Of a stretch of DNA of 8,210 nt, positions 1 to 4,710 are shown piece after piece. Source of the DNA: Actinomycetes bacterium (lineage in GTDB: Bacteria > Actinomycetota > Acidimicrobiia > Acidimicrobiales > Bog-793); contig JAKACF010000128.1 in the NCBI GenBank assembly GCA_021821585.1, positions 1 through 8,210 of the forward strand, given 5' to 3'. Each line of letters begins with the position of its first letter. Position 1 is the first letter of the stretch. The notes under the pieces are model-generated. The model had not been told where the DNA came from, did not search any database, and saw nothing but the letters and a program-made list of their open reading frames with translations. The position numbers and the translations under genes were made by a program.

Positions 1-1029
1 GAAGGCGTCGACCTCGACGCGCCCACCCAGCGCAAGATCGAGCGGCTGCACGACCGGGAGGAGTCCCGCCGGGTGCTGGCGGCCGAGATCGGCGACATCT
101 ACTTCCCCTCCCGCACGGTCGAGATGTACACCGCCGGGCTGACGGGAAGCGTCCACCTGGAGGCGATCCGAAGGGCGCGCTTCAAGCTCGTGCTCGACTA
201 CGCCTTCGGGACGACGAGCTTTGTCATGCCGAACATCCTCGCCAAGCTCGGGGCGGACGTCCTCGTCATCAACCCGCACGTCTCGACGCCGGGCGTGCTG
301 AGCTTCGACCGCGTGGTGCACGCCGGCCGCCTCGGCGAGCTCGTCAGGTCCTCGGGCGCCCACCTCGGGGCGATGTTCGACCCCGACGGCGAGCAGCTCA
401 CCCTCGTCGACGACACGGGACGGATCCTCTCGGACGAGGAGGCGCTGTGCGCCATGGCGCGCATCGTCGCCGAGGACACCGGCAAGGGGGTCGTCGCCAT
501 CCCCGTCGACGCCCCTCAGGACGTCGAGCGGATCGTCGAGACCGCCGGCGCCGAGGTGCTCTGGACCAAGCTGGCCGCCTCGGACCTGATGGCCGCCTCG
601 AGCGACCCGGAGGTCGTCTTCGCCGGCAACACCCAGGGCGGGTTCATCTTCCCCTCCTTCCTCCCTGCCTTCGACGCCGTGGCCAGCTTCCTCCGCCTCC
701 TCTCCCTCCTCGCGACGAGCGGCCGCCGGCTGTCGGAGACCGTCTCCGCACTGCGGCGCCCCGAGCTCGCCCGCCTCGAGGTGCCGACCCCCTTCGAGGC
801 CAAGGGCCTCGTCATGCGGACGCTGCTCGAGCGCGCCTCGGCCCGTGAGATCGTCCTCGTCGACGGCGTGAAGCTGATAGACGAAGAGGGCTGGACGCTC
901 GTCGTCCCCGACACCGAGGGCCCGGCCACGATGGTGACGGCGGAGGCCGACACCGCCCAGCGCGCAGAGGAGCGGGTCCGGGCGATGGCCGACCAGATCG
1001 CCTGGATCATCTCCGAGACGAACGGCTGA
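1..1029 (+). CDS. Phosphomannomutase-like C-terminal part of a probable mannose-1-phosphate guanylyltransferase (5'-truncated)
   Basis: The reading frame is open from the first base, so the gene begins upstream; 342 residues are visible. They match domains II–IV of the alpha-D-phosphohexomutase fold. Domain II begins near LVLDYAFGTTSFVMP and carries the metal loop as DPDGEQ (bases 379–396). Domain III carries AGNTQGGFIFPSFLPAFD (around 622–675). Domain IV ends in a region like the phosphate-binding C-terminus. The usual metal loop is DPDGDR and the usual sugar loop is GExSGH, so here the third metal Asp is Glu and the E/S/H of the sugar loop are gone. This is typical, as I recall, of actinobacterial proteins that join a nucleotidyltransferase to a phosphomannomutase-like domain, where the mutase half is probably not catalytic. 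The nucleotidyltransferase half is not visible, so the name rests on this C-terminal signature. The expected role is GDP-mannose or related sugar-nucleotide supply for the cell envelope. It is probably unrelated in function to the glycine cleavage genes that follow. Confidence 0.85.
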   Translation, partial: EGVDLDAPTQRKIERLHDREESRRVLAAEIGDIYFPSRTVEMYTAGLTGSVHLEAIRRARFKLVLDYAFGTTSFVMPNILAKLGADVLVINPHVSTPGVLSFDRVVHAGRLGELVRSSGAHLGAMFDPDGEQLTLVDDTGRILSDEEALCAMARIVAEDTGKGVVAIPVDAPQDVERIVETAGAEVLWTKLAASDLMAASSDPEVVFAGNTQGGFIFPSFLPAFDAVASFLRLLSLLATSGRRLSETVSALRRPELARLEVPTPFEAKGLVMRTLLERASAREIVLVDGVKLIDEEGWTLVVPDTEGPATMVTAEADTAQRAEERVRAMADQIAWIISETNG

Positions 1030-1054
1030 GCCGGCCGGCGACGAGCCGGCCGGC
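1030..1054 (+). other. Perfect 10-bp stem-loop between the mutase-like gene and gcvH
   Basis: GCCGGCCGGC occurs twice (1030–1039 and 1045–1054), separated by GACGA. Each arm is itself a palindrome, so the two arms pair perfectly. The hairpin starts one base after the upstream stop codon and ends 6 bases before the gcvH Shine-Dalgarno sequence. No T-tract follows, so it is not a canonical intrinsic terminator. It could end the upstream transcript in a GC-rich actinobacterium, or protect the 3' end or 5' end of a processed mRNA. Confidence 0.5.
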
Positions 1055-1071
1055 CGAGACAAGGAGGAAGG

Positions 1072-1449
1072 ATGGACGTCCCCGAGGAGCTTCGCTACAC
1101 GAGCGACCACGAGTGGGCCAGGACCGAGGACGGCCGGGTCCGCATCGGCATCACCGACTTCGCCCAGGACGCCCTCGGCGACGTCGTCTTCGTCGAGCTC
1201 CCGGCGGCCGGCACGGCGGTCGAGAAGGGCGGTCCGCTCGGGGAGGTCGAGTCGACCAAGTCCGTCTCCCAGATCTACGCGCCCGTCGGCGGGACGGTGG
1301 TCGAGGTGAACGGCGACCTCGCCGAGGCACCCGAGAAGCTGAACGAGGAGCCCTACGGCTCGGGCTGGCTCGTCGTGATCGAGCCCTCCGACGCGGGCGA
1401 GCTCGACGGCCTGCTCGACGCGGCGGCCTACCGCGCCTCGACCGAGTAG
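1072..1449 (+). CDS. gcvH: Glycine cleavage system H protein (lipoyl carrier)
   Basis: This 125-residue protein has the usual length and order of GcvH: the N-terminal LRYTSDHEWA strand, then GITDFAQDALGDVVFVELP, then the lipoylation site ESTKSVS with the modified lysine at residue 63, and a C-terminal NEEPYGSGWLVVIEPSD strand. The lipoyl arm carries the aminomethyl group from the P protein to the T protein and is reoxidised by the L protein, all in the cytoplasm. The start is an ATG preceded by a strong AAGGAGG (1061–1067), the clearest Shine-Dalgarno in the window, which fits a high-abundance carrier. It lies 42 bp after the upstream gene, beyond the hairpin, so it may begin its own transcription unit, although no clear promoter was seen. 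The partner enzymes gcvT, gcvPA and gcvPB lie 3.6 kb downstream, separated by regulatory genes. Confidence 0.97.
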   Translation: MDVPEELRYTSDHEWARTEDGRVRIGITDFAQDALGDVVFVELPAAGTAVEKGGPLGEVESTKSVSQIYAPVGGTVVEVNGDLAEAPEKLNEEPYGSGWLVVIEPSDAGELDGLLDAAAYRASTE

Positions 1450-1501
1450 CGCGGCGGCGTGCCCGGCGGACGGGACAGGAGCGGGGCGCCGTGACAGCGA
1501 C

Positions 1502-1507
1502 TAGCTT
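1502..1507 (+). promoter_or_regulatory. Candidate -10 (TAGCTT) for a leaderless FHA-gene transcript
   Basis: TAGCTT fits TANNNT and is followed by 7 bases and then the GTG at 1515, so transcription would begin at or next to the start codon. No -35 match was seen at normal spacing. It competes with a Shine-Dalgarno-driven start at GTG 1491. Confidence 0.3.
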
Positions 1508-1514
1508 GGGGCGG

Positions 1515-1982
1515 GTGTTCTGCAACAACTGCGGCCACCGCAACCCCCCGGATGCGAACTTCTGCTCCTCGTGCGGAGCGGCGCTCGCGAGCGGGGCGGA
1601 CACGACCGTCTCGTTCCTGCCCGAGGAGCCGACCGACTCCGGCGAGATCGAGATGACGGTGCCGCTGGCGGACATCCAGGCGGGGACCGGCCTGCTCGTC
1701 GTGAAGCGGGGTCCGGACGTGGGGGCGAAGTACGTTCTCGGCACCGATGTGACGAGAGTCGGGCGGCACCCCGAAAGCGAGATCTTCCTCGACGACATCA
1801 CCGTCTCCCGCCGTCATGCCGAGTTCCTCCGCAAGGGGGGGACCTACGTCGTGAAGGACGTCGGTTCGCTGAACGGCACCTACGTCAACCGGGAGCGGAT
1901 CGACGAGGCCGTGCTCGCGAGCGGGGACGAGGTGCAGATCGGCAAGTTCAAGCTGGTCTTCCTCGCCACCGGCCAGGCCTGA
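1515..1982 (+). CDS. garA: Zinc-ribbon and FHA domain protein, GarA/OdhI type
   Basis: The 155-residue protein opens with a double-CxxC zinc ribbon (Cys 3, 6, 17, 20), then has an acidic linker containing DTTVSF (residues 29–34), and ends with an FHA domain (about 60–152). FHA signatures are all present: VGRHPES with phosphothreonine-contacting Arg 84, TVSRRHAEF with Ser 98 and His 101, and GSLNGTYVN with Asn 120. The FHA region closely resembles mycobacterial GarA from LLVVKRGP to IGKFKLVFL. In that family a kinase phosphorylates a Thr pair in an N-terminal ETTSVF motif, the FHA domain then closes on it, and binding to 2-oxoglutarate dehydrogenase and glutamate dehydrogenase is released. DTTVSF is the plausible equivalent. 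The zinc ribbon is absent from mycobacterial GarA. GTG 1515 is chosen because it gives an MFCNNCG amino terminus typical of zinc ribbons and sits 7 bases after TAGCTT. The alternative GTG 1491 has AGGAG at 1477–1481 and adds 8 residues. The gene lies directly downstream of gcvH. Confidence 0.93.
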   Translation: MFCNNCGHRNPPDANFCSSCGAALASGADTTVSFLPEEPTDSGEIEMTVPLADIQAGTGLLVVKRGPDVGAKYVLGTDVTRVGRHPESEIFLDDITVSRRHAEFLRKGGTYVVKDVGSLNGTYVNRERIDEAVLASGDEVQIGKFKLVFLATGQA

Positions 1983-1985
1983 GCC

Positions 1986-2996
1986 GTGGGCGAGCGGTCC
2001 TATCTCTCCATCGGCGACGTGCTCGCGCTGCTGCGCGAGGAGTTCCCCGACATCACGATCTCGAAGATCCGCTTCCTCGAGAGCCGCGGCCTGCTCGTGC
2101 CGGAGCGGACGCCGTCGGGCTACCGCAAGTTCTACGACCACGACGTGGAGCGGCTCCGCTGGATCCTCCGCCAGCAGCGCGAGCACTTCCTCCCCTTGAA
2201 GGTGATCAAGGGCCGGCTCGAGGGGGCCGAGTCCACGACCGACCGCGAGTCGTTGTTCGACTCGGGCGAGACGCCGCCGGCGACGATCGCCGGCTCGAGC
2301 CGTCCCGGTCTCTCGGCCGTCTCGTCGGCGAACGGGAACGCCCATCCCTCCTCCGGGCACGCGCCGGGAGGCGAGCTCGCCGCCCGGGTGGCGACGATGC
2401 AGCGCCGCGAGGGCCCCGGGCACCACGAGGGCGCCGCCTTCGCGGAGGCGAGGCGGGCGAGCCGGCCCGCGACCGGCGAGCACGACCGCCCGGTCCCCGA
2501 GCCCACCGGGCCGAGGACCGCCGGCGAGCCGGCCTCCTCGCCGGCGCCGCCGCCCGCGGTCCCCGAGCCGCCGAGCACCCCGGCACCGAGCGTGGCGGAC
2601 CTCGCCGGCTCGCTCGCCGGCGCCGCCCTCACCGCCGGCGAGCTCGCCCAGGCGAGCGGCCTCAGCGTCTCGCAGGTCGAGCAGCTCGAGAGCTTCGGCC
2701 TCATCGGGGGGCGGAGCGTCGCCGGGGTCCACTGCTTCGACGAGGACTGCGTGGCCGTCGCCAAGCTGGCGGCCGGCTTCGCCGCCTTCGGCATCGAGGC
2801 CCGCCACCTCCGGCTCTTCAAGCACGCCGCCGAGCGCCAGGCAGGGCTGTACTCGCAGGCGATCATGCCGCTGCTCCGCCAGCGCAACCCGCACGCCCGT
2901 GCCCGGGCGCTCGAGGACCTCGGGAAGCTGGCGGACCTCGGCACCTCGCTGCAGGCCGCCTTCGTGAAGGCCATCCTGCGCGACCTCACCGGATGA
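1986..2996 (+). CDS. MerR-family transcriptional regulator with two HTH modules (Rv1828-like)
   Basis: Residues 5–80 form a MerR winged helix: YLSIGDVLALLREEFPDITISKIRFLESRGLLVPERTPSGYRKF, then the second helix pair ending VIKGRLEG. Residues 81–205 are a Pro/Ala/Gly-rich, probably disordered linker. Residues 214–336 contain what looks like a second, degenerate MerR-like HTH (LTAGELAQASGLSVSQVEQLESFGLI, CFDEDCVAVAKLAAGFAAFGIEARHLR) and a helical C-terminus. The N-terminal variant DFPDxTISKIRFLE and the C-terminal domain match the Mycobacterium tuberculosis Rv1828 type, which also lies just after gcvH and garA. No metal-binding Cys set of the CueR/ZntR kind is visible, so a metal-sensing role is unlikely; the ligand is unknown. 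The GTG start lies 3 bp after the FHA stop with no good Shine-Dalgarno, so translation is probably coupled. It is likely a DNA-binding regulator of this locus or of cell-envelope/division genes (inference). Confidence 0.92.
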   Translation: MGERSYLSIGDVLALLREEFPDITISKIRFLESRGLLVPERTPSGYRKFYDHDVERLRWILRQQREHFLPLKVIKGRLEGAESTTDRESLFDSGETPPATIAGSSRPGLSAVSSANGNAHPSSGHAPGGELAARVATMQRREGPGHHEGAAFAEARRASRPATGEHDRPVPEPTGPRTAGEPASSPAPPPAVPEPPSTPAPSVADLAGSLAGAALTAGELAQASGLSVSQVEQLESFGLIGGRSVAGVHCFDEDCVAVAKLAAGFAAFGIEARHLRLFKHAAERQAGLYSQAIMPLLRQRNPHARARALEDLGKLADLGTSLQAAFVKAILRDLTG

Positions 2997-3562
2997 GCGG
3001 GCTCGAGGTGCCGGCCTCGCCAGTGCTCGGGCGCGAGGAGCTCGAAGCGATCGTCGACCGGCTCGGCCAGGCGATCTCGCGCGACCACCCCGACGGCCTC
3101 GTCCTCGTCGGGCTGTTGAAGGGGAGCGTCTGCCTCATGGCCGACCTCGTCCGGCGCATCGAGGTGCCCTGCTCGATCGACTTCCTCGCCCTCGCCCCCT
3201 ACGGGGCGGGCGGCCAGCGGGTACGCCTGTCGAAGGACCTCGACGTCGACGTCACCGGCCTCTCGGTCGTGCTGGCGGTCGACATCGTCGACCGCGGCCT
3301 CACCGTGAGCTACGTCCACCGCCTGCTCACCGAGCGGGGCGCCCGCTCGGTCGACGTCTGCGCCCTGCTCGACCGCCGGGTGAAGCGCCTGCTGCCCGTC
3401 GAGCTGCGCTACGTCGGCAAGGCGATCGGGGATGAGTACGTGGTCGGCTACGGGCTGGACGTCGAGGAGCGCTTCAGGAACCTCCCGCGCCTCGAAGTCG
3501 TGGATCCAGAGGAGGTCCGGAGGGCTCCGGCGGCGAGCGCCGAGCGTCTGTTCCGGGGGTAA
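2993..3562 (+). CDS. Hypoxanthine phosphoribosyltransferase-like protein with altered active site
   Basis: This 189-residue protein has the type I phosphoribosyltransferase order of HPRT: GLLKGS (40–45), flexible loop APYGAG…LSKDLD (68–84), PRPP motif VVLAVDIVDRGLT (92–104), purine region ALLDRRVKR (124–132), and VGKAIGDEYVVGYGLDVEERFRNLP (141–165). HPRT normally makes IMP or GMP from the base and PRPP. Asp 100 (general acid/base) and Asp 147 (metal) are kept. The first acid of the usual VEDIIDTG is Val 96, the Thr of DTG is Arg 101, the purine-contacting Lys is Arg 128, and the purine-stacking Phe of VGFEI is Lys 143. Activity on hypoxanthine is therefore uncertain; it may have another base, or act as a sensor of PRPP or nucleotides. 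The ATG overlaps the upstream stop (ATGA), implying translational coupling to the MerR gene. An HPRT gene is not part of the corresponding mycobacterial block. Typical actinobacterial hpt sits near tilS/ftsH, so this may be a second paralogue. Confidence 0.88.
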   Translation: MSGLEVPASPVLGREELEAIVDRLGQAISRDHPDGLVLVGLLKGSVCLMADLVRRIEVPCSIDFLALAPYGAGGQRVRLSKDLDVDVTGLSVVLAVDIVDRGLTVSYVHRLLTERGARSVDVCALLDRRVKRLLPVELRYVGKAIGDEYVVGYGLDVEERFRNLPRLEVVDPEEVRRAPAASAERLFRG

Positions 3563-3565
3563 GTT
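3560..3565 (+). promoter_or_regulatory. Candidate -10 (TAAGTT) for a leaderless BFN-gene transcript
   Basis: TAAGTT overlaps the TAA stop of the preceding gene and is followed by exactly 6 bases and then the ATG at 3572. No -35 match was found at normal spacing. It would allow the BFN gene to be transcribed separately from the genes before it. The overlap with a stop codon supplies the TA for free, which weakens the case. Confidence 0.3.
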
Positions 3566-3571
3566 CATGGC

Positions 3572-4075
3572 ATGGTCGAAGTTCGACTCTCAGCGGTCCG
3601 AGTCGACCTCCAGTCGAGCACCCCGGTCGTGCTCCTGGAGGAGACCGAGGGCGCCCACCGGTCCCTGCCCATCTTCGTAGGGGCACCCGAGGCCACCGCG
3701 ATCGCCTTCGCCCTGCAGGGCGTCGAGCTGCCCCGGCCGATGACCCACGACCTCATGACCCAGCTGCTCGAGACCTTCGGCGCCCACCTCGACCGCGTGG
3801 TCGTGACCAAGCTCGTCGAGTCGACCTTCTTCGCCGAGCTGAGGCTGACGGGGACGGCCGGGGACCACACCATCTCCTGTCGACCCTCGGACGGCATCGC
3901 CCTCGCCCTCAGGACCCATTCCCCGCTGTACGTCGCCGACGACCTGATGGACGCCGAGGGCCTCGTCATCGAGCCGGACGACGACGACGTCTCCGACAAC
4001 GCCAACCCCGAGGAGATCGTGGGGGAGTTCCGCGAGTTCCTCGACCGGGTGCGCCCGGAGGACTTCAGCGGCTGA
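3572..4075 (+). CDS. Bifunctional nuclease (BFN/DUF151) domain protein, Rv1829-like
   Basis: The 167-residue protein is a single BFN/DUF151 domain followed by an acidic tail. Recognisable blocks are VVLLEETEGAHRSLPIFVGAPEATAIAFALQGVELPRPMTHDLM (residues 19–62), STFFAELRL (84–92) and SCRPSDGIALALRTHSPLYVADDLM (102–126). The C-terminal EEIVGEFREFLDRVRPEDF matches the end of Mycobacterium tuberculosis Rv1829, and the length is nearly the same. BFN takes its name from plant proteins reported to have RNase and DNase activity. In bacteria the function is poorly established, and no metal-nuclease motif is obvious here. It lies 9 bp after the phosphoribosyltransferase-like gene. A GGGGGT run at 3554–3559 is a weak Shine-Dalgarno candidate at long spacing. 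The nearby ATG at 3567 is out of frame. It is the last gene before the only real intergenic gap. Confidence 0.94.
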   Translation: MVEVRLSAVRVDLQSSTPVVLLEETEGAHRSLPIFVGAPEATAIAFALQGVELPRPMTHDLMTQLLETFGAHLDRVVVTKLVESTFFAELRLTGTAGDHTISCRPSDGIALALRTHSPLYVADDLMDAEGLVIEPDDDDVSDNANPEEIVGEFREFLDRVRPEDFSG

Positions 4076-4079
4076 ACCT

Positions 4080-4117
4080 CGAGCCCAGGTTGAGGTCACG
4101 AGCCCGACCTTGCGGTC
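4080..4117 (+). repeat. Tandem imperfect direct repeat upstream of a MerR promoter (candidate operator)
   Basis: Two units begin CGAGCCC (4080 and 4099) and end TTG-N-GGTC (4090–4097 and 4110–4117). Aligned over 19 columns with one gap, 15 are identical, and the units start 19 bp apart. The same stretch holds an imperfect dyad, AGGT (4087–4090) facing ACCT (4107–4110), with TC/GA also paired nearer the centre. The repeat ends 4 bp before the -35 hexamer, where an activator or autoregulator would bind. Confidence 0.5.
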
Positions 4118-4121
4118 GACG

Positions 4122-4150
4122 TTGACTCTTTGGCCCCCGCACCGTAACCT
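4122..4150 (+). promoter_or_regulatory. Promoter of the second MerR gene
   Basis: The -35 element is TTGACT (4122–4127) and the -10 is TAACCT (4145–4150), separated by 17 bp, in an unusually A/T-containing stretch for this window. The -35 matches the sigma-70-type consensus in five of six positions. Transcription would begin near 4157, giving a leader of roughly 68 nt. The spacing is normal, not the 19–20 bp of the metal-responsive MerR promoters. Confidence 0.65.
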
Positions 4151-4181
4151 ACTCACGAAGGTGTAACTACGACCCTGTCGT

Positions 4182-4199
4182 CCCGGGTGACCGCCCGGG
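4182..4199 (+). other. Leader hairpin upstream of the second MerR gene
   Basis: CCCGGG (4182–4187) pairs with CCCGGG (4194–4199); adding an inner U-G pair gives a 7-bp stem with a GACC loop. It lies in the predicted 5' leader, 14 bp before the GAGGGGG Shine-Dalgarno (4214–4220). It may stabilise the leader. In a sequence this GC-rich, a stem of this size can arise by chance. Confidence 0.3.
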
Positions 4200-4224
4200 C
4201 CGGCACACCCGGCGAGGGGGCGCG

Positions 4225-4710
4225 ATGCGCGGAGAGATCGCCAACAAGGGCTACCGGGGTCCCCAGGTCTGCAAGATCGTCGGGATCACCTACCGCCAGC
4301 TCGACCACTGGGACCGGACCGGGCTCGTCAGCCCCTCGCTCGCAGCCGCCCGGGGGAGCGGCACCCAGCGCCTCTACTCCTACCGGGACGTCGTCGTCCT
4401 CCGGATCATCAAGCAGCTGCTCGACTCGGGCGTCACCTTGCAGCGCGCCCGCAAGGCGATCGACTTCTTCCGTGACGCGGTCGGCGAGGACCTGGCGGCC
4501 GCCAACCTCGTCCTCGGGGCCTCGGACTCGGTCCTCGCCCGGGACGGGGACGAGCTGCTCGACCTGCTCCGCGGCGGCCAGGGGGTCTTCAACGTCGTCC
4601 CGCTGTCGGGCGTCGTCACCGACGTCGACTCGGCCATCCGCGAGATCGGCGGCGGCGAGGAGAGCGCGCCGCCGGCCGAGCCGGCCGGGAGGACGGCGGA
4701 AGCTCGTTGA
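4225..4710 (+). CDS. MerR-family transcriptional regulator, Rv1830 (ResR/McdR)-like
   Basis: The 161-residue protein starts with an atypical MerR HTH: residues 9–78, GYRGPQVCKIVGITYRQLDHWDRTGLVSPSL, then SGTQRLYSYRDVVVLRIIKQLLDSGVTLQRARKAI. Next come a short helical domain and the motif LLDLLRGGQGVFNVVPLSGVVTDVDSAI (111–138). The carboxy-terminal 20 residues are polar and probably disordered. These blocks are those of Mycobacterium tuberculosis Rv1830, which lies in the same place after the BFN gene. As I recall, that protein has been linked to growth, division and post-antibiotic recovery. No metal-binding cysteines beyond Cys 16 are present, so a metal sensor is unlikely. The ATG has GAGGGGG 4 bp upstream and a clear promoter at 4122–4150, so it probably leads the downstream operon. 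The tandem repeat before the promoter suggests autoregulation or control by the other MerR protein. Confidence 0.94.
   Translation: MRGEIANKGYRGPQVCKIVGITYRQLDHWDRTGLVSPSLAAARGSGTQRLYSYRDVVVLRIIKQLLDSGVTLQRARKAIDFFRDAVGEDLAAANLVLGASDSVLARDGDELLDLLRGGQGVFNVVPLSGVVTDVDSAIREIGGGEESAPPAEPAGRTAEAR

Noticed and set aside
1030..1071. Glycine riboswitch before gcvH
   Set aside because: The 42-bp gap is far too short for a glycine aptamer and contains only the hairpin and the Shine-Dalgarno.
2603..2622. CGCCGGC-N6-GCCGGCG inverted repeat
   Set aside because: It lies inside the MerR linker and follows from Ala/Gly/Leu codons; similar GCCGGC strings recur throughout the window, so no special role is supported.
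1428..2894. Minus-strand open frame of 488 codons opposite the FHA and MerR genes
   Set aside because: It is a shadow of well-supported genes, with biased composition and no motif.
1571..2992. Upstream extension of the PRT-like frame
   Set aside because: It translates to an Arg-rich shadow of the FHA and MerR genes; HPRT-like sequence begins at the ATG at 2993.
2132..3568. Long minus-strand open frame of 478 codons
   Set aside because: It is the complement of the MerR and PRT-like genes, with low-complexity Arg/Ala/Ser/Pro content and no recognisable domain. Long antisense frames are normal in DNA this GC-rich.
4164..4169. TAACTA as a second -10 element for the MerR gene
   Set aside because: No -35 lies at suitable spacing, and TAACCT at 4145 pairs with TTGACT at exactly 17 bp.
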